The position numbers and the translations under genes were made by a program. From Cerina litoralis (lineage in GTDB: Bacteria; Bacteroidota; Bacteroidia; Flavobacteriales; Flavobacteriaceae), in assembly GCA_022008415.1 (NCBI GenBank), contig JAIRBC010000015.1, forward strand, positions 1-64,000: a stretch of 64,000 nt of DNA. The letters are read 5' to 3'. Of this stretch, positions 16,794 through 25,513 are shown in pieces (positions within the stretch are counted from its first letter, which is position 1; every line of letters begins with the position of its first letter). The notes under the pieces are model-generated. The model worked only from the letters and a program-made list of their open reading frames with translations, had not been told where the DNA came from and did no database searches.

Positions 16794-17297
16794 TTAAATC
16801 GTTACGTTATCTGATACTTTACTAAAGGTCATCACAACATAAAAAGGATTTCCTCGGTACGTTGTGGGAACCCGTACGACCATTGCGCTGGCATCCAACG
16901 AATCTATATCGGCCCGATAACCACTTTTTGTGGCATCGATACGTTTGCCCTTGGCGTCGGTTAAATAGAACTGCAGCTGGGTCTTGCCATTGCCCGCATC
17001 AAAATAGGACCAATGAAACCTACTGGTATTTACATCGCAGAGACTGCCATTGGCGCTAGTGGTGAATTTTCCGGAACCGTTATTGGGTACAAATACCCAC
17101 TCACTGCCCTTGAAGCAGGCAGAATCGGCAAAGTCGAACATATTGGCCTTGTATAACCCCTTATCGCCGACAAACCTAATGTTGGTCACTTGCCAAGTTC
17201 CCTTCAAGGTCTTTTTCCCCGGGATTCCGGTTGTAGACTTGGTCCCCGAACATGCGGTCACCAAAAGGGCCAGGGTAAGAAATATTGATATTTTCAT
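16794..17297 (-). CDS. Lipocalin-like lipoprotein
   Basis: The 167-residue product has a lipoprotein signal (MKISIFLTLALLVTACSG, Cys16). The mature part begins with a KTLKGTWQVTNIRF strand that resembles the entry motif of bacterial lipocalin-like domains (GxW), followed by beta-rich sequence with two Cys (DSACFKGSEW and GSLCDVN) that may form a disulphide. It is likely an outer-membrane lipoprotein binding a small hydrophobic ligand, but the ligand is unknown. It is first in a two-gene unit with the OmpA-like gene. Confidence 0.75.
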   Translation of the reverse strand: MKISIFLTLALLVTACSGTKSTTGIPGKKTLKGTWQVTNIRFVGDKGLYKANMFDFADSACFKGSEWVFVPNNGSGKFTTSANGSLCDVNTSRFHWSYFDAGNGKTQLQFYLTDAKGKRIDATKSGYRADIDSLDASAMVVRVPTTYRGNPFYVVMTFSKVSDNVTI

Positions 17298-17623
17298 TTT
17301 TAATTTGATTTAAAATTCTGTCCAAAATTAGGAAAAATAAGGTTAATTAAATTTGCTGTAAAAGATATAAAATTGACTTTAATAGAAATAGAAGCGAAGT
17401 ATTTTGGTATTTAATTGAATCCCAGATATTCACAGGAAGGGAGAATAAGATATCGTGTTGGGAGGCACCGTCGCCTATCCATGTATCGGGATCAGGACCG
17501 CTGCGCTACAAGAGTTAAAAAATCCATGCCTTTTGTCGTGGCTCTTGGTTTTTTGCATCCCGTGATTACATAGATGTAACTTACAGGGAGGAGTCTCGGG
17601 GAACCCTATTGATCAAACAAATC
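17298..17623. other. Intergenic region between lipocalin and E1 genes
   Basis: A TAATTTTG box on the minus strand (17323-17330), matching the TANNTTTG -7 consensus, lies about 25 bases before the lipocalin ATG. The remaining 290 bases contain no gene, hairpin or repeat that I can support. Confidence 0.5.
17323..17330 (-). promoter_or_regulatory. Candidate -7 box for the lipocalin/OmpA unit
   Basis: Minus-strand TAATTTTG matches TANNTTTG exactly at a suitable distance from the start at 17297. No clear -33 TTG was found. Confidence 0.4.
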
Positions 17624-19597
17624 TCAATATGCCAATAGGTCCTTGAGCATTGTTCCAAATCGATCTTTGGGCAAGTAATTTTCTTCCAAACTTTTTGCAA
17701 ACGGCACCGGCGTGTCCAAACTGGCACATCGCTTGACGGGCGCATCCAGATATTCGAAGCAATTTTCAACGATCATGGCCGAGATGTCCGAGGCTATCCC
17801 CCCGAACATAGTATCTTCCTGCAAAATGATGGCTTTACCTGTATTTCTAACGGACGTAAAAATGGTTTCCCAATCTAAAGGCATCAGGGTACGCAAGTCG
17901 ATCAGGTCGGCCTCGATACCCTCCTCATCCAACACTTTGGAGGCCCAATGCACCCCGGCGCCATAGGTGATTATAGAAACCGCTGTTCCCTGCCTTAGCA
18001 TAACGGCTTTCCCTAAAGGCAGCGTGTAATAATCTACTGGGACTTCCTGATACAAGGATCGGTACAGGGCTTTTTGTTCAAAGAACAGAACGGGATTGGG
18101 GTCGTTGATGGCCGTGGCGAGCAGCCCTTTGGCATCGTACGGGAAGGCAGGGTATACAACCTTGAGCCCCGGGGTCTTGGTAAACCAGGCCTCATTGGTC
18201 TGGGAATGGAAAGGCCCCGCCCCCACCCCGCCCCCACAGGGCATCCGGATCACAACATCGGCATTTTGGCCCCACCGGTAGTGCGACTTTGCCAGATAGT
18301 TGACAATTGGATTGAAGCCAGTGCTGGCAAAATCGGCGAATTGCATCTCCACAACCGCTTTCATTCCGTTGATAGATAGTCCCATAGCCGTGGCGACAAC
18401 GGCAGATTCGCAAAGCGGGGTGTTCCTGACCCTCTTTTTGCCAAAGTCGTTTACAAAGCCTTCGGTAACCTTGAACACTCCCCCGTATTCTGCAATATCC
18501 TGCCCCATTATAACTAGATTGGGGTAGATTTCCATAGACTGCCGCAAACCTTCCGATACGGCATCCACCAGCCTGATATTTTTAAGGATACCGCTTGGTT
18601 TGGATTCCTGATAATCAAAATGTTTGTATCTGTCTTTTAATTCTTTTCTTTCATCGCACAAGACTTCCTCTTCCTCGAACGCAATTTTAAGATTTTTTTC
18701 AATTTCGTCTTGTATATTTTTTTTAAGGGAAGCCATCTCGTCCTGGGTCAAAATCCCTTTCATCGACAAAAATTTTTCAAAACTGGATATGGGGTCTTTG
18801 CTTGCCCAAAGCTCCATAAGCTCATCTGGCACGTATTTGGTGCCACTAGCCTCCTCGTGTCCCCGCATCCTAAAGGTTAAAAATTCCAATAAAACAGGTC
18901 TTGGATTCTCCCTTATGTCCGCACATAGCGCATTTACCTTGGAATAGACCTCCAAAATATTATTGCCATCCACCCTATGCGATTCCATCCCATAGCCCAA
19001 CCCTTTGTCGGCCAGGTGCTGGCATTTGAACTGCTCGTTGGTCGGGGTAGAAAGTCCGTAGCCGTTGTTTTCCACACAGAAAAGAACCGGGAGGTCCCAA
19101 ACCGCCGCAATGTTTAGCGCTTCGTGGAAATCCCCTTCGCTGGTCCCTCCCTCTCCGGTAAAAACCGCGGTTACTTTTTTTTGGTCCTTTAGGACATCGG
19201 CAAGGGCGACACCATCTGCAACTCCCAATTGCGGACCCAAATGGGAAATCATCCCCACTATTCTGTAATCCTGTGTCCCGAAATGAAAACTGCGATCACG
19301 ACCATTGGTAAACCCACTGGCCTTTCCCTGCCACTGGGAAAACAATCGGTGCAATGGTACGCCCCGAGAGGTGAACACCCCCAAATTTCTGTGCATGGGA
19401 AGGACATACTCATCCTTTTTCAAGGCGTGGGACACCCCGATGGAAATGGCCTCCTGGCCGATACCGCTAAACCATTTGGAGATTTTGCCCTGCCTTAAGA
19501 GAACCAGCATTTTCTCCTCGATCAATCTCGGTTCCAACATCCCCCGATAAAGCTCGAGCAGGGTTTTTTCTTCGATCTTATACTCTTGATAGTTCAT
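17624..19597 (-). CDS. Fused E1 alpha-beta 2-oxoacid dehydrogenase
   Basis: A 657-residue fusion: residues about 1-325 are an E1 alpha subunit with the thiamine diphosphate motif GEGGTSEGDFHEAL (from 148) ending in VENN at 175-178, and residues about 340-657 are an E1 beta subunit (IMGQDIAEYGGVFKVTEGF; MPCGGGVGAGPFHSQTNEAW). The first Asp of the usual GDG is Glu here. Such fusions decarboxylate branched-chain 2-oxoacids or related substrates and pass the acyl group to a lipoyl E2. No E2 or E3 gene is nearby. The branched-chain product would fit the iso-fatty acids of Bacteroidota, but the substrate is inferred. Confidence 0.9.
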   Translation of the reverse strand: MNYQEYKIEEKTLLELYRGMLEPRLIEEKMLVLLRQGKISKWFSGIGQEAISIGVSHALKKDEYVLPMHRNLGVFTSRGVPLHRLFSQWQGKASGFTNGRDRSFHFGTQDYRIVGMISHLGPQLGVADGVALADVLKDQKKVTAVFTGEGGTSEGDFHEALNIAAVWDLPVLFCVENNGYGLSTPTNEQFKCQHLADKGLGYGMESHRVDGNNILEVYSKVNALCADIRENPRPVLLEFLTFRMRGHEEASGTKYVPDELMELWASKDPISSFEKFLSMKGILTQDEMASLKKNIQDEIEKNLKIAFEEEEVLCDERKELKDRYKHFDYQESKPSGILKNIRLVDAVSEGLRQSMEIYPNLVIMGQDIAEYGGVFKVTEGFVNDFGKKRVRNTPLCESAVVATAMGLSINGMKAVVEMQFADFASTGFNPIVNYLAKSHYRWGQNADVVIRMPCGGGVGAGPFHSQTNEAWFTKTPGLKVVYPAFPYDAKGLLATAINDPNPVLFFEQKALYRSLYQEVPVDYYTLPLGKAVMLRQGTAVSIITYGAGVHWASKVLDEEGIEADLIDLRTLMPLDWETIFTSVRNTGKAIILQEDTMFGGIASDISAMIVENCFEYLDAPVKRCASLDTPVPFAKSLEENYLPKDRFGTMLKDLLAY

Positions 19598-19683
19598 AAG
19601 GCATTATTCCAATCGGCTATAAATGTAACAAAAGTCGACCGCAAGTTCTTTAGCTTGTATGGGAAATTTCACTAGATTATTCC

Positions 19684-19691
19684 TAAATTTG
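19684..19691 (+). promoter_or_regulatory. Candidate -7 box for the 2OG dioxygenase gene
   Basis: TAAATTTG matches TANNTTTG exactly, 23 bases before the ATG at 19715. A TTG lies upstream but at about 26 bases, longer than usual. Confidence 0.4.
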
Positions 19692-19714
19692 ATTGAACAT
19701 ATCAAAACAGGAGT

Positions 19715-20683
19715 ATGAGCGTAATTCCAAGTGTAGATCTAGGGGAATTTTTATCGGACAGCAACGAGAAAAAGGAAAAATTCATAAAAGAAATCGGTGA
19801 CGCCTTCGAAAGTATCGGGTTTGTGGCCTTGAGGGGACATTTTTTATCCGATGCCCTGGTCACCGAACTCTACAGAGAGATAAAAAAGTTCTTCAATTTG
19901 CCCCAAGTCGTCAAGGACAAGTACGAAATTGAAGGGATTGGGGGACAACGGGGCTATACCTCCTTTGGCAAGGAACACGCAAAGGGCAGAAAGGAAGGGG
20001 ATCTTAAGGAGTTCTGGCATTTTGGCCAATATGTCGAGAACGATCCAAAATTGGCAAAGGAATATCCCGACAATATATCCGTAGACGAATTGCCCCGGTT
20101 TAATAAGGTTGGAAAAGAAACCTATAAAATGTTGGAAAAAACGGCCAAATATGTGCTGCGGGCCCTAGCGATACATTTAGGGTTGGAAGAGGATTATTTT
20201 GACAACTACATCAAAAACGGGAATTCCATTCTCAGGCCGATCCATTACCCTCCGATTACAAGGGAGCCCAAAAATGCCGTGCGGGCCGCCGCCCACGGGG
20301 ATATCAATTTAATAACCCTGCTAATGGGGGCCCAAGGTAAGGGGTTGCAGGTTAAGAACCATAAGGGCGAGTGGGTAGATGCGATCGCCAGCCCGGACGA
20401 GCTGATGATCAACGTAGGGGACATGTTATCCCGACTAACCAATAATAGGTTAAAGTCTACGATCCATCAAGTTGTTAATCCCCCCAAAGAATTATGGGGG
20501 TCATCCCGGTATTCCATACCCTTCTTTATGCACCCAATAAGCGGAATGCCCTTAAATTGCCTCGATAATTGTGTAGACGAAAAGCATCCCAAGCAGTTCG
20601 AGGATATCACTGCCGGGGAGTATTTAAACGAACGGTTAGTAGAGCTGGGCTTGGTCAAGCCTTCGGAAGCCCATACCAAATAA
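19715..20683 (+). CDS. Fe(II)/2-oxoglutarate dioxygenase, isopenicillin N synthase family
   Basis: A 322-residue double-stranded beta-helix oxygenase. Iron ligands are visible as His194 and Asp196 in AAHGDINLITLL and His251 in STIHQVVNPP; the 2-oxoglutarate or substrate-binding RxS is Arg265/Ser267 in RYSIPFF. The N-terminal IPSVDLGEF is typical of the superfamily. Substrate cannot be told from sequence. It is divergent from the E1 gene and is followed after 32 bases by a small c-type cytochrome-like lipoprotein gene, probably in the same transcript. Confidence 0.88.
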   Translation: MSVIPSVDLGEFLSDSNEKKEKFIKEIGDAFESIGFVALRGHFLSDALVTELYREIKKFFNLPQVVKDKYEIEGIGGQRGYTSFGKEHAKGRKEGDLKEFWHFGQYVENDPKLAKEYPDNISVDELPRFNKVGKETYKMLEKTAKYVLRALAIHLGLEEDYFDNYIKNGNSILRPIHYPPITREPKNAVRAAAHGDINLITLLMGAQGKGLQVKNHKGEWVDAIASPDELMINVGDMLSRLTNNRLKSTIHQVVNPPKELWGSSRYSIPFFMHPISGMPLNCLDNCVDEKHPKQFEDITAGEYLNERLVELGLVKPSEAHTK

Positions 20684-20715
20684 CGGGAATCGGCTTCCCT
20701 CAAAATTTAAAATTG

Positions 20716-21213
20716 ATGAATATGGATTGGAAAGTACTATTTTTCGGCTTGGTTGCTTTGGTGTTCAACTCCTGTAAAGAAGAAAACTCCAATCCCCAAG
20801 TAGACGAAAATCGGATTGCCAACATGGAAAAAAAATTGGAGTCGACCTACAAACCGGGGCTCGGTGAGCTCATGTCCTTTATTCAATTACATCATGCCAA
20901 GCTTTGGTACGCCGGAATAAACAACAATTGGAAACTGACCGAATTTGAGCTAACTGAAATAAATGAGGCTTTGGAAGACATCAAAAGCTATAATGCCGAC
21001 CGACCAGAAATCAAGGAAATTGGGATAATAGAACCCGCATTGCAAAATGTCTCAAAAGCGATTATGCAAAAGAACAGCAAACAATTCGAAGAAAGTTTTA
21101 CGGAACTTACTGTTTCCTGTAACACCTGTCATGTGGCGACGGACCACGGTTATATTGTGATCAAGACACCCGATAGTCCGCCGTTCTCCAATCAGGATTT
21201 TAGGGTTAAATAA
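20716..21213 (+). CDS. Small lipoprotein with one CXXCH motif
   Basis: ATG at 20716 gives a 165-residue protein with a lipoprotein signal (WKVLFFGLVALVFNSC). The mature part is helical and ends with CNTCH near residue 142, a haem c attachment motif, preceded by a conserved-looking LHHAKLWYAGINNNW segment. One haem in a helix bundle would suggest a cytochrome c' or c-prime-like fold, but the family is not certain. The frame is open upstream into the dioxygenase gene, but the signal peptide fixes this start. Confidence 0.7.
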   Translation: MNMDWKVLFFGLVALVFNSCKEENSNPQVDENRIANMEKKLESTYKPGLGELMSFIQLHHAKLWYAGINNNWKLTEFELTEINEALEDIKSYNADRPEIKEIGIIEPALQNVSKAIMQKNSKQFEESFTELTVSCNTCHVATDHGYIVIKTPDSPPFSNQDFRVK

Positions 21214-21405
21214 TGTCTGCCTATAAATTGGAAACTGCGTTAAGCCTTGTTCTCGCACTTTATAGCTCAGACACCAGAGCGTTAAGTTTATCAAAAAGTA
21301 ACGCACACGCCAATGTGCCTATAGTCGTATCGCGTCATTTCAGCTTTAACCTAACATTGGTTTAGTCAAAAAAAAAAATAATAGTCGAAAATTATTTTAT
21401 TAACA

Positions 21406-21735
21406 ATGGATCTAAAGGACCAACTTAAAAATCTTTTTCCAGATCATCAACCAAATGAGGAAGTGGCCCAGCAGTCCCAACAGCACGATCTTTGGATGCA
21501 AGAGGAGCCCATAATATGTAAATATGAAAAAAGAAAAGGCAAGCCAATTACTATTTTAGAGGGCTATACCGGGGCGGCCGAGGATTTTAAAATACTGGCC
21601 AAGGAACTGAAGAACAAGCTGAGCGTGGGCGGTAGCTTTAAGGATGGTGCCATTATTATACAAGGGGATTTCCGGAATAAAATTATGGATATCCTAAAGG
21701 AGAAAGGATTTAAAGTAAAGCGGGTCGGGGGATAA
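21406..21735 (+). CDS. SUI1/eIF1-like translation factor (YciH family)
   Basis: A 109-residue protein: an N-terminal polar extension and a C-terminal SUI1 domain (KRKGKPITILEGYTGAAEDF, then GGSFKDGAIIIQGDFRNKI and the end GFKVKRVGG). Bacterial SUI1 proteins bind the small ribosomal subunit near the P site; their exact role is not settled. ATG at 21406 is the first in frame. It is a single-gene unit ended by a hairpin that begins at the stop codon. Confidence 0.9.
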   Translation: MDLKDQLKNLFPDHQPNEEVAQQSQQHDLWMQEEPIICKYEKRKGKPITILEGYTGAAEDFKILAKELKNKLSVGGSFKDGAIIIQGDFRNKIMDILKEKGFKVKRVGG

Positions 21736-21757
21736 ACGGACCGTTGGAGTCCGTTTT
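21734..21757 (+). terminator. Terminator overlapping the SUI1 stop codon
   Basis: AAACGGAC (21734-21741) and GTCCGTTT (21749-21756) form an 8-bp stem with a 7-base loop and a short T tract. The stem begins within the TAA stop of the SUI1 gene. Confidence 0.65.
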
Positions 21758-21928
21758 AATATGCGTGGTTAGTCTCAACCCTTCGAGGTTTAAGGTTGTT
21801 CTTATACAGGAGCCAGATGGAGCGTTGGTCGCGCATAAAGCATCATTAAAAAATAATCATCGTGTATTAAAATAGGCTCCTAGATACAAAAACTTTAATA
21901 AGGTTGCGTAGGAATGTGTTAATTGATT

Positions 21929-21958
21929 TTGTTTATTTTGCATTAAACGCTACTTTTA
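21929..21958 (+). promoter_or_regulatory. Bacteroidota-type promoter of the DUF1835 gene
   Basis: TTG at 21929-21931 and TACTTTTA at 21951-21958 are separated by 19 bases, fitting the -33 TTG / -7 TANNTTTG architecture with one mismatch. The ATG follows 25 bases later at 21984. Confidence 0.55.
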
Positions 21959-21983
21959 TTGGTTCAAACCAAACATCTGTCCA

Positions 21984-22916
21984 ATGAACACTCAGTTGCA
22001 CATTACAAATGGCGATAGGTTTACCGAAAGGTTAAAGTCCCTTAACCTTAAAGGGGATATAATTACTTGGCGCGAAATGCTCTGTGAGGGCAAGACGGAA
22101 ACCAACGTTGGCAGCGAATCTTTTTGGAAAACCCGTTTTGAATACCTTCACAAAAATTATAAAATTTCAAAATCCTGGTTTATTGAAAAAACCTTAAAGG
22201 AATACAGGGCACTTTGCAACCACAAGCAGCAGGAGCGGATTTTACTTTGGTTCGATTACGATTTGTTTAGCCACGTAAATATGTTGGCCGTCCTAAGCTG
22301 GCTCAAAGCCTACCGAAAATATGCCGAAATTTCCTTGGTGTGTAGCGGGAAACAGGTCGGTTCGGATAAGATGTGTGGATTGAACGAATTGACGGATGAA
22401 CAACTGCTCCATTTGTACGAAAACCGTAAAGTGTTGAACCAGGACGACATTGAATATGCAGATTATGTATGGCAACTTTATTGTAGCGATAATCCCATCC
22501 GACTTGAAAACTTGTTTGACCACAGTCAATTTCAGTTCGAGTATTTGGGGGGAGCCTTGCAGGCCCACCTAAAACGCTTTCCTACGATTAAGAACGGATT
22601 AAATGAGGTAGAGAACAACGTCCTTAAACTTTCCATGATGCAAAAACCCAAATCAAAAACACAATTGATGTCCACCGTGCTGGGCAATCAGGGATTATAT
22701 GGTTTTGGGGACACACAGTACGAAAGGGTAATCACCAAATTAAAGCCGCTCTTCTCCTCCTTTAATCCGGTGAGATTGACCAAAAAGGGCAAAGAAATCC
22801 TAGAAGGAAAAACCAGTTATTATTCCTGTATCCAAGAAAACGATGCCTATTTGGGCGGCGCACTAAAATACAACTTCCTCTACAACACCGACACGGATAG
22901 AATCTTAAAATTATAG
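21984..22916 (+). CDS. DUF1835 domain protein
   Basis: A 310-residue cytoplasmic protein. The opening QLHITNGDRFTERLKSL and the middle ILLWFDYDLFSHVNMLAVLSWL are recognisable features of the DUF1835 family, whose function is not known. The C-terminal half contains a winged-helix-like VRLTKKGKEILEG. It is one base upstream of the nucleoside phosphorylase gene, so the two are surely co-transcribed and possibly act together in nucleotide metabolism, which is inference. Confidence 0.75.
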   Translation: MNTQLHITNGDRFTERLKSLNLKGDIITWREMLCEGKTETNVGSESFWKTRFEYLHKNYKISKSWFIEKTLKEYRALCNHKQQERILLWFDYDLFSHVNMLAVLSWLKAYRKYAEISLVCSGKQVGSDKMCGLNELTDEQLLHLYENRKVLNQDDIEYADYVWQLYCSDNPIRLENLFDHSQFQFEYLGGALQAHLKRFPTIKNGLNEVENNVLKLSMMQKPKSKTQLMSTVLGNQGLYGFGDTQYERVITKLKPLFSSFNPVRLTKKGKEILEGKTSYYSCIQENDAYLGGALKYNFLYNTDTDRILKL

Positions 22917-22917
22917 C

Positions 22918-23790
22918 ATGCCTCTTGGTCCATCGGAGCTTATCCTCAATGCCGATGGTAGCATCTATCACCTGCATTTAATTCCGGAAGATTTAGCAAA
23001 TACCATTATAACCGTGGGAGATCCCAATAGGGTGGCCAAGGTCTCGTCATATTTTGATACCCTTGAAATAATAAAGGCCAACCGGGAATTCACCACCCAT
23101 ACCGGCATCCTAAGCGGCAATCGGATCACCGTTGTTTCTACGGGCATAGGTACGGATAACATAGATATTGTCCTTAACGAACTCGATGCCCTAGTTAATA
23201 TTGATTTTGGGAGCCGGGAGGTTAAACATGATAAAAAACAGCTCGATATTGTTAGGATAGGTACTGCTGGGGCCATTCAGCCGCAGATTCCTGTAGATTC
23301 TTTTCTGACGAGCGAATACGCACTGGGTTTCGACAACCTAATGCACTTTTATTTAAGCGATGCCATTCAAAACCCCGAAGTTCAAGAAGCGTTTATTGCA
23401 CATATGCAGTGGTCCCAGCACAAATCGACCCCCTATTTTGTTGAATGTGACCGGGTTCTTGCCCAAAAATTTAAATCTCATACAATGCTGTCCGGTCTTA
23501 CGGCTACCAACGTTGGATTCTATGGCCCGCAGGGCAGAACGTTGCGATTAAAACCACAGGACGAACAATTGAATTCTAAATTAACGTCGTTCAACCATAA
23601 GGGTTTGCAGATTGCCAATCTGGAAATGGAAACTTCAGGAATTTATGGGCTGTCAAAATTGTTGGGGCACCGGGCCGTATCCCTAAACTGCATTCTGGCC
23701 AATCGGAGTACGGGAGAATTTTCCAAAGACCCGGATAAGGCTGTAGACGGCTTGATCAGGTATGCGCTTGAAAAATTGACGGGGGTTTAG
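22918..23790 (+). CDS. Nucleoside phosphorylase (uridine phosphorylase-like)
   Basis: A 290-residue member of the PNP/UDP phosphorylase family. Diagnostic features are ITVGDPNRVAKVSSYF near residue 30 (phosphate loop), VVSTGIGTDNIDIVLNEL, VRIGTAGAIQ near residue 116 and NLEMETSGIYGLSKLLGH near residue 238. It cleaves nucleosides with phosphate, probably uridine or a related pyrimidine. It sits one base after the DUF1835 gene in a two-gene operon. Confidence 0.9.
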   Translation: MPLGPSELILNADGSIYHLHLIPEDLANTIITVGDPNRVAKVSSYFDTLEIIKANREFTTHTGILSGNRITVVSTGIGTDNIDIVLNELDALVNIDFGSREVKHDKKQLDIVRIGTAGAIQPQIPVDSFLTSEYALGFDNLMHFYLSDAIQNPEVQEAFIAHMQWSQHKSTPYFVECDRVLAQKFKSHTMLSGLTATNVGFYGPQGRTLRLKPQDEQLNSKLTSFNHKGLQIANLEMETSGIYGLSKLLGHRAVSLNCILANRSTGEFSKDPDKAVDGLIRYALEKLTGV

Positions 23791-23898
23791 CGGATCAACG
23801 GATGTACGACAAATTTATAATAACAGATTTATCGTTGGCCCCGCCCCATCCCTACCCGGTACGGAGGGAATCTGTTTTATTTAATATCAATTCTCACT

Positions 23899-24753
23899 AT
23901 GAAAACGGTTAAAATTATTGGTGTCCCGGAACATTTTAACTTTCCTTGGCAATTGGCCATAGAGGAAGGCGCCTTCGAGGAAAGGGGGATAGACCTCCAA
24001 TGGACCGAAATACCGGAAGGTACCGGAAAAATGTGCCAAATGTTGAAGGACTATAAGACCGATTTGGCAATTATCCTTACCGAAGGAATAATCAAGAGCA
24101 TAACCGAAGGAAATCCTGTAAAAATTGTCCAGGAGTACGTTTCATCCCCACTCTTATGGGGTATCCATGTGGATGCAAAAAGTGGTTACGGAGCCATTCC
24201 GGACCTGGAAGGAACCAAGGTAGCCATAAGTAGGTTTGGCAGTGGAAGCCACCTCATGGCCTTTTTACATGCCCAGGAAGAAGGGTGGGATAGCGATAAA
24301 TTGCAATTTGTGGTCGTCGACAATTTAGACGGTGCGGTACTAGCCTTGACCGAAGGTAGGGCCGACTATTTTATGTGGGAACATTTTATGACCAAGCCTT
24401 TGGTGGACAAAGAGGTCTTTAGAAGATTGGGAGACTGCCCTACGCCATGGCCGAGCTTTGTAATCGTGGCAACCGATAAATTCTTACGGGAGAACAAAAG
24501 TACCTTGCGGCATATTTTGGAGATAATCAATCGCTATACGGTAGAATTTAAAAATATTCCCAGTATTGACCGAACGTTGGCAAATACCTTTGATCAGCAA
24601 CCGGAAGATATTCGGGAGTGGTTGTCACTAACGCGATGGAGTCAAACCCCATTAAATATACAAACCATTGAATTAGTGCAGGATACACTGTTTAACCTAA
24701 AGTTAATCGATAAGAAGTTGGGTTTTGATAAAATTGTTGAAAACACACAGTAA
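23899..24753 (+). CDS. Periplasmic-binding-protein-like protein without signal peptide
   Basis: A 284-residue type 2 periplasmic binding fold of the NMT1/SsuA-like group: KTVKIIGVPEHFNFPWQLAIEEGAF at the start, EGTKVAISRFGSGSHLMAF near residue 103 and DNLDGAVLALTEGRADYFMWEHF near residue 141. There is no signal peptide or lipobox, and no permease or ATPase gene nearby, so it is probably a cytoplasmic sensor or enzyme-like relative rather than a transporter subunit. The NMT1 subgroup includes pyrimidine-precursor enzymes of thiamine synthesis, but the motifs for that activity are not evident. Confidence 0.75.
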   Translation: MKTVKIIGVPEHFNFPWQLAIEEGAFEERGIDLQWTEIPEGTGKMCQMLKDYKTDLAIILTEGIIKSITEGNPVKIVQEYVSSPLLWGIHVDAKSGYGAIPDLEGTKVAISRFGSGSHLMAFLHAQEEGWDSDKLQFVVVDNLDGAVLALTEGRADYFMWEHFMTKPLVDKEVFRRLGDCPTPWPSFVIVATDKFLRENKSTLRHILEIINRYTVEFKNIPSIDRTLANTFDQQPEDIREWLSLTRWSQTPLNIQTIELVQDTLFNLKLIDKKLGFDKIVENTQ

Positions 24754-24777
24754 ACGAATCGAGTGATCGGACCTGTA

Positions 24778-24805
24778 CTCCCCTCCGAGGGGCTGGGGGA
24801 GGACT
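24778..24805. repeat. GC-rich dispersed palindromic repeat, copy 2
   Basis: CTCCCCTCCGAGGGGC followed by TGGGGGAGGAC lies between the convergent binding-protein and ung genes and touches the ung stop codon (24806-24808). It aligns with copy 1 at 13041. Confidence 0.65.
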
Positions 24806-25471
24806 CTACCACTCTATTGGCTTTTTCCCATCTTTTGTCAATATGATATTTGTTTGGCTAAAGTGTTTGTTCCCAAACCAATACCCCCTGTTGGCGCTTA
24901 GCGGTGACGGATGGCCACTGGTTAGGACACGGTGTTTGGAGGTGTCGATGAGTTTTAGCTTCTTTTTTGCAAAACCGCCCCAAAGTAAGAATATCAAACC
25001 ATCCCTTTTCTCCGATAGTTTTTGAATCGCCGAATCGGTAAAAATTTCCCAGCCTTTGCCTTGGTGACTGCCGGCTTCGTGGGCCCGTACGGAAAGGGTA
25101 GCGTTCAGCAACAAAACTCCCTGGTCCGCCCAACGCTCCAGATTGCCACTTTCGGGATAAGGCGTACCCAAATCGTTCCCTACTTCCTTAAAAATATTGA
25201 TTAGCGACGGAGGATGGGCAACACCGTCTTTAACGGAAAAGCACATCCCATGGGCCTGACCGGGACCGTGATAGGGGTCTTGGCCCATGATGACGACCTT
25301 TGTTTTATCGAACGGGCAATGGTCAAAAGCCGAGAAAATATCGCTTCCTTTTGGATAACAGGTATACAAGGCGTACTGCTCCTTTACAAAACCTGACAAA
25401 GCCTTGAAATACGGTTTTTCAAATTCAACCAACAACTGTTCCTTCCAACTAGGATGTATTTTTACGTCCAT
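24806..25471 (-). CDS. ung: Uracil-DNA glycosylase
   Basis: A 221-residue family 1 uracil-DNA glycosylase. The water-activating loop GQDPYHG is at 63-69 with catalytic Asp65, and the minor-groove loop SGHPSPLSA contains His187; FLLWGGFAKKK is also diagnostic. It removes uracil from DNA at the start of base excision repair. Length matches the family. The protein ends KPIEW with its stop codon at the edge of a GC-rich repeat. It lies 42 bases after hisIE on the same strand and may share the end of the his transcript. Confidence 0.97.
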   Translation of the reverse strand: MDVKIHPSWKEQLLVEFEKPYFKALSGFVKEQYALYTCYPKGSDIFSAFDHCPFDKTKVVIMGQDPYHGPGQAHGMCFSVKDGVAHPPSLINIFKEVGNDLGTPYPESGNLERWADQGVLLLNATLSVRAHEAGSHQGKGWEIFTDSAIQKLSEKRDGLIFLLWGGFAKKKLKLIDTSKHRVLTSGHPSPLSANRGYWFGNKHFSQTNIILTKDGKKPIEW

Positions 25472-25513
25472 GGACCATTCGCTTTAACTGGTTTCAGAAA
25501 ACATCCCACGCCC

